The notes beneath the pieces were generated by a model. It was not told where the DNA came from. It did not search any database and worked only from the letters and a program-made list of their open reading frames with translations. Shown piece by piece: positions 43,605 to 52,820 of a stretch of 64,000 bases of DNA (within the stretch, counting starts at the first letter, position 1; the number at the start of each line of letters is the position of its first letter). A program made the translations under genes and the position numbers. This DNA is from Acidimicrobiia bacterium (GTDB taxonomy: Bacteria > Actinomycetota > Acidimicrobiia > Acidimicrobiales > Aldehydirespiratoraceae), in the NCBI GenBank assembly GCA_022819505.1, contig JAJEHD010000019.1, positions 1-64,000 on the forward strand, in the 5' to 3' direction.

Positions 43605-44384
43605 GTGCCTGAGATCATTGAGGTGGAGGCTTACCGGCGGGCCATCTCGGTTACTGAGGGGCGCACCGTCTCTCGGGTGCATGCGCCGGACGACTGGTTC
43701 GCCAAGGGCGGCACCACCACCGACGCCCTGCGACTGGAGTTGACCGGGGCGACGATCGGGAAAGTGCGGCGGATCGGCAAGCTCGTGATCGTCGACACCG
43801 ATGGGCCCCGGCTGGGGCTGCGCTTCGGCATGACCGGCAAGATCGTGGTGGACGGGGACATGCCCATCGACCACCTGCTCTACGACAGCCCCCGCCACGA
43901 GCCCGCCTGGGACCGGTTCGGGCTCCAGTTCACCGGCGGGGGTGCCATGGTGCTGCGCGATCCCCGCAGGCTCGGCGGCGTGCAGCTCGACCCCGACGAG
44001 ACGGCGCTCGGACCCGACGCGCTGTCGCTGACTCTGGGCCAGCTCCAGGGCGCCCTGGACGGATCGACGGTGGCGCTCAAGGCACGGCTGCTCGACCAGC
44101 GCCGGGTGGCCGGGCTCGGCAACCTGCTGGTGGACGAGGCTCTCTGGCGGGCCGGCCTGTCCCCCGTCCGGGAAGCCCGATCCCTGGACCCGAAGGAGAC
44201 GGCCCGGCTCCATCGCCACATCCGGCGCACCCTGGCGGTGCTCGGCGAGCGGGGCGGATCCCACACCGGCGACCTCCAGCCCGGCCGGGTCCGGGGCGGC
44301 TGCTGTCCCCGGGACGGAGCGCCGCTGCGCCGCGAGCAGGTCGGCGGCCGCACCACCTACTGGTGCCCCTCGCACCAGGTGTAG
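43605..44384 (+). CDS. Fpg/Nei-family DNA glycosylase/AP lyase
   Basis: GTG 43605 is chosen over GTG/ATG codons upstream because it yields Met-Pro-Glu-Ile-Ile-Glu. After Met removal the N-terminal Pro is the Schiff-base nucleophile and Glu the acid, as in Fpg and Nei. The 259-residue protein also has the conserved Lys region VRRIGKLVIV, the helix-two-turn-helix RRVAGLGNLLVDEALWRAGL and a C-terminal zinc-finger region. The finger is atypical: CCPRDG and WCPSH replace the usual two C-x-x-C pairs, so one or two ligands would be Asp/His or the finger may be metal-free. It removes oxidised bases. Confidence 0.85.
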   Translation: MPEIIEVEAYRRAISVTEGRTVSRVHAPDDWFAKGGTTTDALRLELTGATIGKVRRIGKLVIVDTDGPRLGLRFGMTGKIVVDGDMPIDHLLYDSPRHEPAWDRFGLQFTGGGAMVLRDPRRLGGVQLDPDETALGPDALSLTLGQLQGALDGSTVALKARLLDQRRVAGLGNLLVDEALWRAGLSPVREARSLDPKETARLHRHIRRTLAVLGERGGSHTGDLQPGRVRGGCCPRDGAPLRREQVGGRTTYWCPSHQV

Positions 44385-44432
44385 AGGCCGAGCGGACAGA
44401 CCGCGAACCCGACCCGTACGGGCGAGGCCGTC

Positions 44433-44461
44433 GGCGCTGTTCCTGGGACAGGGACAGCGCC
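44433..44461 (+). terminator. strong hairpin between fpg/nei and engB
   Basis: GGCGCTGTTCC (44433-44443) pairs with GGGACAGCGCC (44451-44461) over 11 bp with one G-T pair, around a seven-base loop. It lies 48 bases after the glycosylase stop and 43 bases before the engB start. No T-run follows. Confidence 0.55.
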
Positions 44462-44504
44462 GCAAGGACGCCCTCCAGCACGGCCACGGACGTAGCCTGA
44501 TCGG

Positions 44505-45104
44505 ATGGCCGGACCGCTGGCGCTGCGCTTCGTGTCGTCGTATCCCCGTGCCGGGCAGATGCCAGCCACGGTGGCCGAGATCGCCCTAGTGGGACGATCC
44601 AACGTGGGCAAGTCGTCGCTGCTGAACGCGCTGGCGCAGCGAAAGCAGCTGGCCCGCACGTCGAAGACCCCCGGCGCCACCCGGCTGCTCAACGCGTTCG
44701 AGCTCGGCGCCGAGGGGTCAGCGCGCTGGCTGGTGGACCTGCCCGGCTACGGCTACGCCAAGGCGTCCAAGGCCGAGCAGGGCCGCTGGAGTTCGATGGC
44801 CGAGGGCTACCTCGCCCACCGGGAGCCGCTTCGGGGAGTGCTGCACCTGATCGACGGCGAGATCGGCCCCACCCGCCTCGACCTCCAGACCGTCGCTTGG
44901 CTCGATGGACTCGACCTGCCGGTGACCTATGTGGCCACCAAGGCCGACAAGGTACGCCCGTCCCGGCGGGGCGCCCGCAAGGCCGAACTCGCAGCCAAGC
45001 TCGGCACCGACCGGGGAGCCGTCCATTGGACCAGCGCCGCCAAGGGCGCCGGCATCAGCGAACTGCGAGTCCTGGTACGGGTGCTGCTCGAAGCCGACGC
45101 CTGA
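44505..45104 (+). CDS. engB: ribosome biogenesis GTPase EngB/YihA
   Basis: The 199-residue protein has G1 GRSNVGKSS (about 30-38), G2 as the Thr in TPGATR, G3 DLPGYGYA, G4 TKAD and a G5-like TSAAKG, the full set for the EngB/YsxC GTPase. EngB acts in assembly of the large ribosomal subunit and is usually essential. It is convergent with the aminotransferase gene, with stops 18 bases apart. Confidence 0.93.
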   Translation: MAGPLALRFVSSYPRAGQMPATVAEIALVGRSNVGKSSLLNALAQRKQLARTSKTPGATRLLNAFELGAEGSARWLVDLPGYGYAKASKAEQGRWSSMAEGYLAHREPLRGVLHLIDGEIGPTRLDLQTVAWLDGLDLPVTYVATKADKVRPSRRGARKAELAAKLGTDRGAVHWTSAAKGAGISELRVLVRVLLEADA

Positions 45105-45122
45105 GTCCTGCTCGCTCGGCGC

Positions 45123-46313
45123 CTAGGCCGACTGAGCGGAGGCGGCCAGGGAAGCAACCGCGGCGGGCAGCCCGTGGCCGTGCGGCAGGCCGAGAACGGT
45201 CATGGCGGTCTCCAGGCCGCCGAGAGCGCCGAGCAGCATGGGTTCGTTGAGGTCGCCGAGATGGCCGATGCGGAAGGTCCGACCCTCCAACGAGCTCATC
45301 ATCCCCGACCCGACGCTGACCCTGAAGCGGTCCCGGGCCATCTCGATCAACGGGCCCGCGGCAATGTCGCCGGTGCGCACACAGGTGATGGCCGCGGTGC
45401 GGTGCTTGGGCTCGGCGATGTTGACCTCCCACGGGCCCCCCGACGCCCACCCGTCCACCGCCGCATGCACCGCGGCGGCCCAGCGGCGGTGGCGGGCCAC
45501 CGAGGCGTCGATCCCGCCGCTCTCGGCGATCATGTCGAGCGCCTCTCTCAGGGCGAACATGTGCTGGATGGGCGGCGTGCCCCCGAAGCGCATGTAGACG
45601 TGGCCCCTCTCGAAGCGGGGCGCCCACGCCAGATGGAACCGTGGAGTGGACGCCGAGCGGTTGCGCTCCACAGCCCGGTCGCTCAGCGCGCAGAACGACA
45701 GGCCGGGCGGCATCATCAGCCCCTTCTGGGACGCGGCGACCACCACGTCGATCCCCCAGTCGCGCATCCGCAGCGGCTCGATCCCCAGCGAGCACACCCC
45801 GTCTACCACGAACAGCGCCGGATGGTCGGCGGCGTCGATGGCGGCCCGCATGGCGGCCAGGTCGGTCACCGCGCCGGTGGAGGTCTCGGTGTGGACGATG
45901 CACACGTTGCGGATCCGGTGGGACTTGTCGGCGGCCAGGATGTCGGCGATCTCGGCCGGGTCGGTCGGGCTCCTCAGATGCTCCGACGTGGACACCACCT
46001 CGTAGCCGAGGTCCCGGGCCATCATCGCCCAGCGCTTGCCGAACAGGCCGCAGTCGGGGATCAGCACCGTGTCCCCGGGGTCGAGCGTGTTGGTGAGCGC
46101 CGACTCCCAGGAGCCATGGCCCACCGTGGTCAGCACAACGATCTCGTCGGCCCCGCCGAACACGCCGGGCAGCTCTGCCCAGACGCTGTCGGCCAGCGCG
46201 ATGAAGTCGGGGTCCGAGAAGTCGATGGCCGGGCGCCGGAAGGCCTCCAGCACCCGGTCCGGGATGTTGGTCGGCCCCGGGTTCTGGACGAAGTACCGCC
46301 CGGGGGCGCTCAC
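45123..46313 (-). CDS. class V aminotransferase (alanine/serine-glyoxylate type)
   Basis: The 396-residue PLP enzyme opens with NPGPTNIPDRVLEAF, the signature of the alanine-glyoxylate / serine-pyruvate aminotransferase group. The cofactor site has VHTETSTG and VVDGVCSLG (Asp to the pyridine N), and the Schiff-base Lys is in VVAASQKGLMMPPG. The Arg in RIGHLGD binds the substrate carboxylate. It could also be an ammonia-lyase-like or 2-aminoethylphosphonate relative, so the substrate is open. It is third in an overlapping operon: its ATG overlaps the stop of the nitronate monooxygenase-like gene. Confidence 0.87.
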   Translation of the reverse strand: MSAPGRYFVQNPGPTNIPDRVLEAFRRPAIDFSDPDFIALADSVWAELPGVFGGADEIVVLTTVGHGSWESALTNTLDPGDTVLIPDCGLFGKRWAMMARDLGYEVVSTSEHLRSPTDPAEIADILAADKSHRIRNVCIVHTETSTGAVTDLAAMRAAIDAADHPALFVVDGVCSLGIEPLRMRDWGIDVVVAASQKGLMMPPGLSFCALSDRAVERNRSASTPRFHLAWAPRFERGHVYMRFGGTPPIQHMFALREALDMIAESGGIDASVARHRRWAAAVHAAVDGWASGGPWEVNIAEPKHRTAAITCVRTGDIAAGPLIEMARDRFRVSVGSGMMSSLEGRTFRIGHLGDLNEPMLLGALGGLETAMTVLGLPHGHGLPAAVASLAASAQSA

Positions 46314-47455
46314 GACTCGATCCGGGCGGCCAGGGACTCCACCGAGTCGATGAACTCCTCGATGATCTCGTACACCACCTGGGCGCTCGTCTTGGACTGG
46401 TTCATGGTGCCGACGATCTGCCCGACGAAGTAGTTGGCCAGCTTCTCGGCCCCTGAGCCCGCAGTGTGAGCGGCCCGCTCGATGCGGCGCTGGGCGGTGC
46501 GGGTCAGCACCGGCTGGAGCGGCATCTGAAGCGGATCGGGGGTGTCGTCACGGTGCCATTCCTCGGTCCATGCCGACTTGAGCATGCGGGCCGGCTTGCC
46601 GGTGAGGGAACGCGACCGCATGGTGTCCGACGACGTCGCCTCCAGCATCTTGTCCTTGACCACAGGGTGGGTCTCGGCCTCGGCGGTGGTCAGCCAAACC
46701 GAACCGCACCACACGCCCTCGGCCCCCAGGGCCATCGCCGCGGCCATCTGCCGGCCCCGGCCGATCCCGCCGGCGCCCAGCACGGGCACGTCCACCGCGT
46801 CGACGATCTCGGGGATCAGCACCATCGAGCCGATCTCGCCGGTGTGGCCGCCGGCCTCGTACCCCTGGGCGATGATGATGTCCACCCCGGCAGCCTGATG
46901 GCGCTCGGCGTGCACGGCCCGGCCGGCCAGAGCCCCCACCAGCTTGCCGGCGTCCTTGGCCGCGTCGATCATGTACTGCGGCGGCGGGCCCAGCGCGTTC
47001 GCCACGAACGCACCCCGGTGAGCCAGGGCGATCTCCAGCTGGGCGCCGGCCGCGTCGGCCGAGAACGGGGTGGCGTCACCCAAGCTGCCGAAGGAGGTGA
47101 GCGACTCGCTGCTGTCGTCGACGGGAAGCGGCGGCACGTCGTAGCGGGCCAGGATGTCGTCCACGAAGTCGATGTGGGTGGCCGGTATCAGCTGGCGGAC
47201 GTCGTCGAGGCTGTAGCCCCCGTCAGCGCCGCCGGTCAGGCTGGCCGGGATGATCACGTCCACGCCGTAGGGCCGGTCGCCGACCTCGGCCTCGATCCAG
47301 TCCAGGTCGATCTCCAGGCTCTCGGGCGAGTGGGCCACCGCGCCGAGAACACCCATTCCCCCAGCCTTGGACACCGCGGCCACCACGTCGCGGCAGTGGC
47401 TGAAGGCCAGGACCGGGAACTCGATGCCCAGTATCTCGGTGATGCGCGTCTTCAC
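46310..47455 (-). CDS. nitronate monooxygenase-like FMN oxidoreductase
   Basis: The 381-residue TIM-barrel flavoprotein starts RITEILGIEFPVLA. It has AGGMGVLGA, the FMN-phosphate region GAGGIGRGRQMAAAMALGAEGVWCGS and GYEAGGHTGE, whose His-Thr region holds the catalytic His of class-I nitronate monooxygenases. The family also includes enoyl reductases, so the reaction is inferred. GTG 47455 is supported by AGGAGG eight bases upstream and by the four-base overlap with the acyl-CoA dehydrogenase stop. Confidence 0.82.
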   Translation of the reverse strand: MKTRITEILGIEFPVLAFSHCRDVVAAVSKAGGMGVLGAVAHSPESLEIDLDWIEAEVGDRPYGVDVIIPASLTGGADGGYSLDDVRQLIPATHIDFVDDILARYDVPPLPVDDSSESLTSFGSLGDATPFSADAAGAQLEIALAHRGAFVANALGPPPQYMIDAAKDAGKLVGALAGRAVHAERHQAAGVDIIIAQGYEAGGHTGEIGSMVLIPEIVDAVDVPVLGAGGIGRGRQMAAAMALGAEGVWCGSVWLTTAEAETHPVVKDKMLEATSSDTMRSRSLTGKPARMLKSAWTEEWHRDDTPDPLQMPLQPVLTRTAQRRIERAAHTAGSGAEKLANYFVGQIVGTMNQSKTSAQVVYEIIEEFIDSVESLAARIES

Positions 47456-48684
47456 GGGCGCCTCCTCTGCGTCTCGCTCCACGTGAGGCCAGCCTCCACG
47501 TTGGGCTCGCGGGGAAGGCCGAGAACGTGTTCGGCCACGATATTGCGCTGAACCGCGAACGTGCCGCCGCCCAGCGTGAGCGCCGGCGAGAACAGCAGGC
47601 CGTAGTGCCAGATCGGATCGACGTCGGGGAACTGGCCGCCTCCTCTGGGGAAGTTGACCTCGGTGGCTCCGGACTGCATCGACTTGGGAATCTGTCCGGC
47701 AGGCCCCGACCCGGTCAGCATCCCAGCCGTCCCCACGGTGGCCGCAGCCAGCTCCATCACCGTCTGACCGTGGTCGTCGGACATGATCTTCTGGATAGAC
47801 GCCTCCGGACCGGGCGTCCGTCCCGCGAGCCGGGCACTCAACGTGCGCAACTGGTTGAGCCGCAGCACCTCGGCCTCGCAGTACGCCGCGGCCAGGCGGT
47901 CCCGCAGCACCGGATCAGACACCCCGCCGCCGTCCCGAACGAGCTCGATTAGCTTCTGGGCGGTCGGGCCGAGGCTCCACAGCACCCCGCCCGACGACAG
48001 CCCGACCCGCTCGTTGGCCAGTGTGACCTTGGCCAGACGCCAGCCGTCGCCCTCGGCGCCCACCCGCAGGCTCGCCGGCAGGCGCACGTCGTCGAAGAAG
48101 ACCTGGTTGAACGAATGGGCCGTGGTCATGTCTTCGATGGGGCGCAGCGTCACGCCGGGAGCGTCCATCGGGCAGATGAAGTACGAGATGCCCCGGTGTT
48201 TGGGCACGTCAGGGTCGGTGCGGGCGATCAGGATCCCGAACCTGCTGTAGTGGGCCCCGCTGGACCAGATCTTGGAGCCGTTCACCACATAGGTGTCGCC
48301 GTCCCGCACCGCCCGGGTGGACAGCGATGCCAGATCCGACCCGGAGTCGGGCTCGCTGAACAGCTGGCACCAGTACTCCTCGCCGCTGAATATCGGCCAC
48401 AGGTAGCGGTCCTTCTGCTCATCGGTTCCGGCAACAAGGATCGTGGGCGCGGCCCAGCCGATGCCGATCAGGTTCTCGGGCCGTTTGACGCCGGCCGCGG
48501 CCAGCTCCTCGTCGATGACCATCTGGTGCAGACCGTCGGCCTCCAGCCCCCACGGCCGGGGCCAGTGCGGCACCACGTACCCGGCCTCCGCGAGCTGCCT
48601 CCCAGTGGGGTTCGGGTGGTCCGCCAGCCAGTTCCTCACCGCAGCCCGGCGCGGATCGTCGTCCGGAGGAAGGTCGAAGTCCAT
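47452..48684 (-). CDS. acyl-CoA dehydrogenase family protein
   Basis: The 410-residue FAD enzyme has flavin-binding LFSEPDSGSDLASL and KIWSSGAH (middle beta domain) and a helical C-terminal domain with the RNIVAEHVLGLPRE end common to actinobacterial ACADs of the FadE type. These often work as heterotetramers; no partner is adjacent, and the catalytic Glu cannot be placed with certainty. It is first in an operon with a nitronate monooxygenase-like protein and an aminotransferase (overlapping stops and starts). ATG 48684 or GTG 48696 is the start. Confidence 0.87.
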   Translation of the reverse strand: MDFDLPPDDDPRRAAVRNWLADHPNPTGRQLAEAGYVVPHWPRPWGLEADGLHQMVIDEELAAAGVKRPENLIGIGWAAPTILVAGTDEQKDRYLWPIFSGEEYWCQLFSEPDSGSDLASLSTRAVRDGDTYVVNGSKIWSSGAHYSRFGILIARTDPDVPKHRGISYFICPMDAPGVTLRPIEDMTTAHSFNQVFFDDVRLPASLRVGAEGDGWRLAKVTLANERVGLSSGGVLWSLGPTAQKLIELVRDGGGVSDPVLRDRLAAAYCEAEVLRLNQLRTLSARLAGRTPGPEASIQKIMSDDHGQTVMELAAATVGTAGMLTGSGPAGQIPKSMQSGATEVNFPRGGGQFPDVDPIWHYGLLFSPALTLGGGTFAVQRNIVAEHVLGLPREPNVEAGLTWSETQRRRP

Positions 48685-48748
48685 GGGGGTTCTCACTCTC
48701 GCCCGATCAACGCCCCCTCACAACCGGCGGCGGGCAGGGCCGGTTGAC

Positions 48749-48795
48749 GAACTGGCAGCGTTACGCACGGTATGCGTGCGTTTGACTGCCAATTC
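48749..48795. repeat. intergenic nested palindrome, copy D
   Basis: Outer arms are GAACTGGCAG (48749-48758) and CTGCCAATTC (48786-48795), nine of ten paired. The inner arms are CGCAC (48764-48768) and GTGCG (48776-48780). It lies between the P450 stop side (48837) and the acyl-CoA dehydrogenase start (48684), both on the minus strand pointing the same way. Confidence 0.85.
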
Positions 48796-48836
48796 GGGTC
48801 GTCCGGCCGGCGGGTCCTGTCGTCGAGCCCGGACCG

Positions 48837-50054
48837 TCAGGCGAGGCGGACGGGGAGGGACTTGAGCGCGTTGTTGAGGTTGGAGCGTTGGCGTCTCGGC
48901 TGGCCTGCGAGCTCGACACGTCCGAAGCGGGCCAGCAGCTCCTCGAAGAACACCCGTCCCTCGAGCCGGGCCAGATGCACGCCCAGGCAGAAGTGGGTGC
49001 CGATCCCGAAGGACAGGTGCGGGTTCGGGTTTCGGCCGATGTCGAAGCAATGGGGGTCCTCGAACACCGCCTCGTCCCGGTTGGCCGACGTGTAGACCAT
49101 CGCCACCTTGTCGCCCGCGGCGATCGGCTGGCCCGCGATCTCGGTGTCGGCCATCGCCGTGCGCCTGAAGTAGTGCAGGGGGTTGGCCCAGCGAAGCACC
49201 TCCTCGACCATGCCCGGTATCGCCTCCGGACGCTGCCGCACCTCCGCCATCTGCTCGGGGTGCTGCAACAGCGCCAGCAGCCCGCTGGACAGCATGGTGC
49301 GGGTGGTGTCGTTGCCGGCCGTCACGAGTTGAACGAAGAAGCGGCCGAAGTCGATGTCTGTCATCAGGCGGCCGTCGAAGCGGCTGCCGAGCAGCACGTC
49401 GGTGAGGTCCTCCTGCACCGGCATGTCGCGACGGCGAGCCGCGAAGCCCATCGCGTACATCGCCATCTCCACGCTCGAGGATCCTCGCTCCGACGGGTCG
49501 GCGATGTCGGGGTCCTGGCCTCCGGAGTTGCGCTCGGCCATGGCGTGGATCGCGGGCCAGTCCTCGCGGGGCAGTCCCAGCAGCTGGCCCACCACCGCAC
49601 TCGGCAGCTGGGCGCACACGTCGTGGACGAACTCCACCTCGACCGGGGCCCCGGCGGCGGCCCGAGACTGGATCGGGTCCAGGATGGCGGTGGTGATGGT
49701 CCGGATGCGCTCCTCGAGCCGCCCGATCACCCTGGCCTTGAACTCCGGCGAGACCGGCTTGCGGTAGGCGGTGTGGCGGGGCGGGTCCATAGCGAGGAGC
49801 ATGTCGCGCATGGCTTCGAGGCTGGCCGGTTCGAGGTCCTCGATCACCACCCCGCCCTCGGTGGCCGAGAACAGCTCCGGATGGCGGGCCACGTGGACCA
49901 CGTCGGAGTGGCGCAGCACCGCCCAGTAACCGGCCTGGTCGGGCACCTCCTGCCAGCAGACGGGCTGCTCGCGGCGCAGGCGGCTGAAGGCGTCGTGCGG
50001 CGGGCCGTCCACGTAGGCGTCGGGGGAGTAGATGTCGGCGGCGGTGTCGGTCAT
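48837..50054 (-). CDS. cytochrome P450
   Basis: The 405-residue soluble bacterial P450 has I-helix oxygen-activating AGNDTTRTML, K-helix ExxR in MVEEVLRWANPL, and the heme-ligand loop FGIGTHFCLGVHLARLE with the Cys thiolate. It resembles the actinobacterial CYP families used on sterols, fatty acids and terpenes; the substrate is unknown. No ferredoxin or reductase gene is adjacent. It may be expressed separately from the acyl-CoA dehydrogenase operon, since palindrome D lies between them. Confidence 0.92.
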   Translation of the reverse strand: MTDTAADIYSPDAYVDGPPHDAFSRLRREQPVCWQEVPDQAGYWAVLRHSDVVHVARHPELFSATEGGVVIEDLEPASLEAMRDMLLAMDPPRHTAYRKPVSPEFKARVIGRLEERIRTITTAILDPIQSRAAAGAPVEVEFVHDVCAQLPSAVVGQLLGLPREDWPAIHAMAERNSGGQDPDIADPSERGSSSVEMAMYAMGFAARRRDMPVQEDLTDVLLGSRFDGRLMTDIDFGRFFVQLVTAGNDTTRTMLSSGLLALLQHPEQMAEVRQRPEAIPGMVEEVLRWANPLHYFRRTAMADTEIAGQPIAAGDKVAMVYTSANRDEAVFEDPHCFDIGRNPNPHLSFGIGTHFCLGVHLARLEGRVFFEELLARFGRVELAGQPRRQRSNLNNALKSLPVRLA

Positions 50055-50224
50055 CGGTCGGGGGCCGCGAGCGCCGACGGTCTGGGCGCGGCACGGCCGC
50101 TGACGGCACGGTAGTGACGGCCGGGCCGTCCGGCCGGGGATGAATTGGGCTGCTCACTCGTTACCCTCGTTCGATGGTCCCCGCCTCTACGAGGACCGCA
50201 AGCGATCTACGGAGGCTGATCACG

Positions 50225-50515
50225 ATGGCAACCGGACGATCCAGCTTCGCCAAGCGCCAGCGCGACATGGCCAAGAAGGCCAGAGCCGAGGCCAAGCGCC
50301 AGAAGCGCCTCGGGCGGGGCGAGCTGTACGAACTGGAGCACGGCCGTCAGGACGACGAGGACGCCGACGCCCCATCGAGCGCTCCGACGCTGAGCAACGA
50401 CGAGATCATGGCCAAGGTGGAGGATCTGCACCGTCGCTACGACGACGGGCAGCTCGACCTGGAGACCTTCGATGAGCAGCGGGCCAGCCTGATGGCCCAG
50501 ATCTCGGTCGACTGA
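50225..50515 (+). CDS. small basic/acidic conserved protein of unknown function
   Basis: The 96-residue protein has an N-terminal Lys/Arg-rich helix ([20 protein letters not shown]), a short acidic linker (QDDEDADAP), and a C-terminal helical hairpin ([20 protein letters not shown] then [13 protein letters not shown]). That hairpin is similar in pattern to SHOCT-like domains. The basic helix could bind nucleic acid or acidic membranes. ATG 50225 is chosen as the last Met before the conserved SSFAKRQ. Confidence 0.7.
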   Translation: MATGRSSFAKRQRDMAKKARAEAKRQKRLGRGELYELEHGRQDDEDADAPSSAPTLSNDEIMAKVEDLHRRYDDGQLDLETFDEQRASLMAQISVD

Positions 50516-50557
50516 GCGACCCGGTCGGGCTGAGCTCGGTCGGGAGCGACCCGGTCG
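50514..50557. repeat. 14-bp direct repeat upstream of the IMPDH-like gene
   Basis: GAGCGACCCGGTCG occurs at 50514-50527 (overlapping the stop of the small gene) and at 50544-50557, exactly 30 bases apart. It may be a chance local duplication or a pair of regulator sites. Confidence 0.4.
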
Positions 50558-50619
50558 AGCACTCTCGGGGCCCGGCGTTGCCGGTCCGGGTTGCCTGCGT
50601 GCGGTAGGTTGGCGACGTC

Positions 50620-51681
50620 ATGGGATTGGGACAGATCCGCACGGGACTCACCTTCGACGACGTGCTGATCGTCCCTAGGCGGTCGGCGATCAGGTCCCGC
50701 CAGGACGTGTCGGTCTGCACCCGGCTGTCGAGGCGCATCGAGCTGGGCATCCCGGTGGTCGCCGCCAACATGGACACGGTCTGCGAGCACGAGATGGCAG
50801 CGGCCATGGCCCGCCTCGGCGGCATCGGGATCGTGCACCGGTTCATGCCCATCGGCGCCCAGGCCGATCAGATCGACATGGTGAAGGACGCCGGCGCCGA
50901 CCTGGTCGTCGGGGCCGCGGTGGGAACTGACCGCGACATGCTCGAGCGGGCCAAGTCCCTGGTGGCCGCGGGCGCCGACGCGCTGGTGCTCGACATCGCC
51001 CACGGCCACTCGGACCACGCCATCGACGGGGTGCGCGCCCTCAAGGACCACTTCGCCGACATCGACGTGGTGGCCGGCAACATCGCCACCTACGACGGCG
51101 CCGCCGACCTTGCCGACGCCGGGGCCGACGCCGTGAAGGTGGGAGTCGGCCCGGGCGGGGTCTGCACCACCCGGACCGTCGCGGGTGTCGGAGTGCCCCA
51201 GCTGACCGCCATTGCCGACATCGCCCCGGTCGGTGTGCCGGTCATTGCCGACGGCGGGATCCGCAGTTCCGGCGATATCGCCAAGGCCCTGGCCGCGGGG
51301 GCGTCCACGGTGATGGTCGGCAGCATGCTGGCCGGCACCAAGGAGAGCCCCGGCGAGGTGGAGCAGGGCTCGGCGGGACTCCAGAAGCGCATCCGGGGCA
51401 TGGCCAGCTTCGAGGCGGTCCAGGCCCGGGCCGACCGCGCCGGCGAGGATCTTGACGAGGAGTACCTGTCGTACCGTGCCCCCGAGGGCGTCGAGGGTAC
51501 CGTGCCCTACAAGGGCGAGGTCTCCAAGCTCGTGCACCAGTTGATGGCCGGCCTGCGCAGCGCCATGAGCTACACCAACGCCCGCACGCTCGGCGAGTTC
51601 TCAGAGCTGGCGGAGTTCGTGGCCGTCACCCCTCAGGGCGTGATCGAGAGCCTGCCTCACGCCACCTTCAACTCCCGCTAG
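50620..51681 (+). CDS. IMP dehydrogenase-family protein lacking CBS domains
   Basis: The 353-residue TIM-barrel protein starts with [13 protein letters not shown] and has VVAANMDTV. The catalytic loop is [19 protein letters not shown] with the active Cys, and the phosphate-binding [12 protein letters not shown] and flap [15 protein letters not shown] are present. The AGVGVPQ form and the flap agree better with IMP dehydrogenase (IMP to XMP with NAD) than with GMP reductase. Usual bacterial GuaB has about 490 residues with a CBS pair inserted after about residue 95; here the insert is absent. A second, full-length GuaB may exist elsewhere in the genome. Confidence 0.85.
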   Translation: MGLGQIRTGLTFDDVLIVPRRSAIRSRQDVSVCTRLSRRIELGIPVVAANMDTVCEHEMAAAMARLGGIGIVHRFMPIGAQADQIDMVKDAGADLVVGAAVGTDRDMLERAKSLVAAGADALVLDIAHGHSDHAIDGVRALKDHFADIDVVAGNIATYDGAADLADAGADAVKVGVGPGGVCTTRTVAGVGVPQLTAIADIAPVGVPVIADGGIRSSGDIAKALAAGASTVMVGSMLAGTKESPGEVEQGSAGLQKRIRGMASFEAVQARADRAGEDLDEEYLSYRAPEGVEGTVPYKGEVSKLVHQLMAGLRSAMSYTNARTLGEFSELAEFVAVTPQGVIESLPHATFNSR

Positions 51682-51686
51682 CTGGG

Positions 51687-52718
51687 TCAGCCCGCGAGTT
51701 CGGCGAACCGCTCCAGGGTGGACGGATCGCCGCTGATCAGCAGCGTGGTCACCACCGACGACCGCCAGGCCTCCAGGTCCTCGGCGATCTTCGACCACGG
51801 ACCGATCAGCGCGATCTCCTCGCACATCTCGGTGGACACCGCCGCGGTGGCGGCGGCCTTGTCGCCGGCCAGGTACAGGTCCTGGATGGTGTCGCACTGG
51901 GCCTCGTAGCCCATCCGGTCGAACACGGCCCGGTGGAAGTTGGCCCCCTTGGCCCCCATGCCTCCCACGTACAGCGAGATGACCGGCCGCACGAAGTCGG
52001 CGCAGGCGTCGACGTCGTCTCCGGGCACCACGATGGTTGACGCCACCACCTCGAAGTCGTCGAGGCGCCGTCGGGCGCCGGCACGGCCGAAGCCGTCGGC
52101 CAGGAAGCCTCGGTACATGGCGTCGTGGCGGGGCGAGAACAGCCAGGCCAGCCATCCGTCACAGATCTCGGCGGCTAGGGCCACGTTCTTCGGCCCCTCC
52201 GCTCCGAGGAAGATCGGGATGTCGGGGCGCAGCGGGTGGACGGTGCTCTTGAGGGCCTTGCCGAGGCCGGTGCTGCCGTCACCGTCGTAGGGCAGCCGGT
52301 AGAACTCGCCGTCGTAGGCGACGGGACCTCCCCGGGCGATCACCTGGCGCACGATGTCGACGTACTCGCGGGTGCGGGCCAGCGGCCGGGCATACGGCCG
52401 CCCGTACCAGCCCTCCACCACCTGGGGGCCGGAGGCGCCGACGCCGAGCACGAAACGGCCGCCGGAGAGGTGGTCGAGGGTCATGGCGGCCATGGCGGTG
52501 GCGGCGGGCGTGCGGGCCGACATCTGGGTGATGGACGTGCCCAAGCGCACCCGCTCGGTGGCCGCCCCCCACCAGGCCAGCGGGGTCAGGCAGTCCGAGC
52601 CGTAGGCCTCGGCGGTCCAGATCGAGTCGAACCCGAGCCTCTCGGCGGCGGCGATCTGCTCGGTCACGCCCTTCGGAGGACCAGCCGACCAGTACCCCGT
52701 GTTCAACCCCAGCTTCAT
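51687..52718 (-). CDS. LLM-class F420-dependent oxidoreductase
   Basis: The 343-residue luciferase-like barrel protein starts MKLGLNTGYW. It has AERLGFDSIWTAEAYGSD, a GTSITQMSARTPAATAMAA segment, FVLGVGASGPQVVEGWYG and the late IFLGAEGPKNV. This pattern is typical of the actinobacterial F420-dependent LLM group related to F420-dependent tetrahydromethanopterin reductase and glucose-6-phosphate dehydrogenase. The substrate is unknown. It is convergent with the IMPDH-like gene, with only five bases between stops. Confidence 0.87.
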   Translation of the reverse strand: MKLGLNTGYWSAGPPKGVTEQIAAAERLGFDSIWTAEAYGSDCLTPLAWWGAATERVRLGTSITQMSARTPAATAMAAMTLDHLSGGRFVLGVGASGPQVVEGWYGRPYARPLARTREYVDIVRQVIARGGPVAYDGEFYRLPYDGDGSTGLGKALKSTVHPLRPDIPIFLGAEGPKNVALAAEICDGWLAWLFSPRHDAMYRGFLADGFGRAGARRRLDDFEVVASTIVVPGDDVDACADFVRPVISLYVGGMGAKGANFHRAVFDRMGYEAQCDTIQDLYLAGDKAAATAAVSTEMCEEIALIGPWSKIAEDLEAWRSSVVTTLLISGDPSTLERFAELAG

Positions 52719-52820
52719 CGTCTCTGGTCCTTCCGGTTGCGCTCGGTCAAACCCGGTCAGCAGCCGAGCTTTGGTGGGGTGTGTTAGTCAACCACGACCG
52801 CGAGGCAACACCCACTCTGG

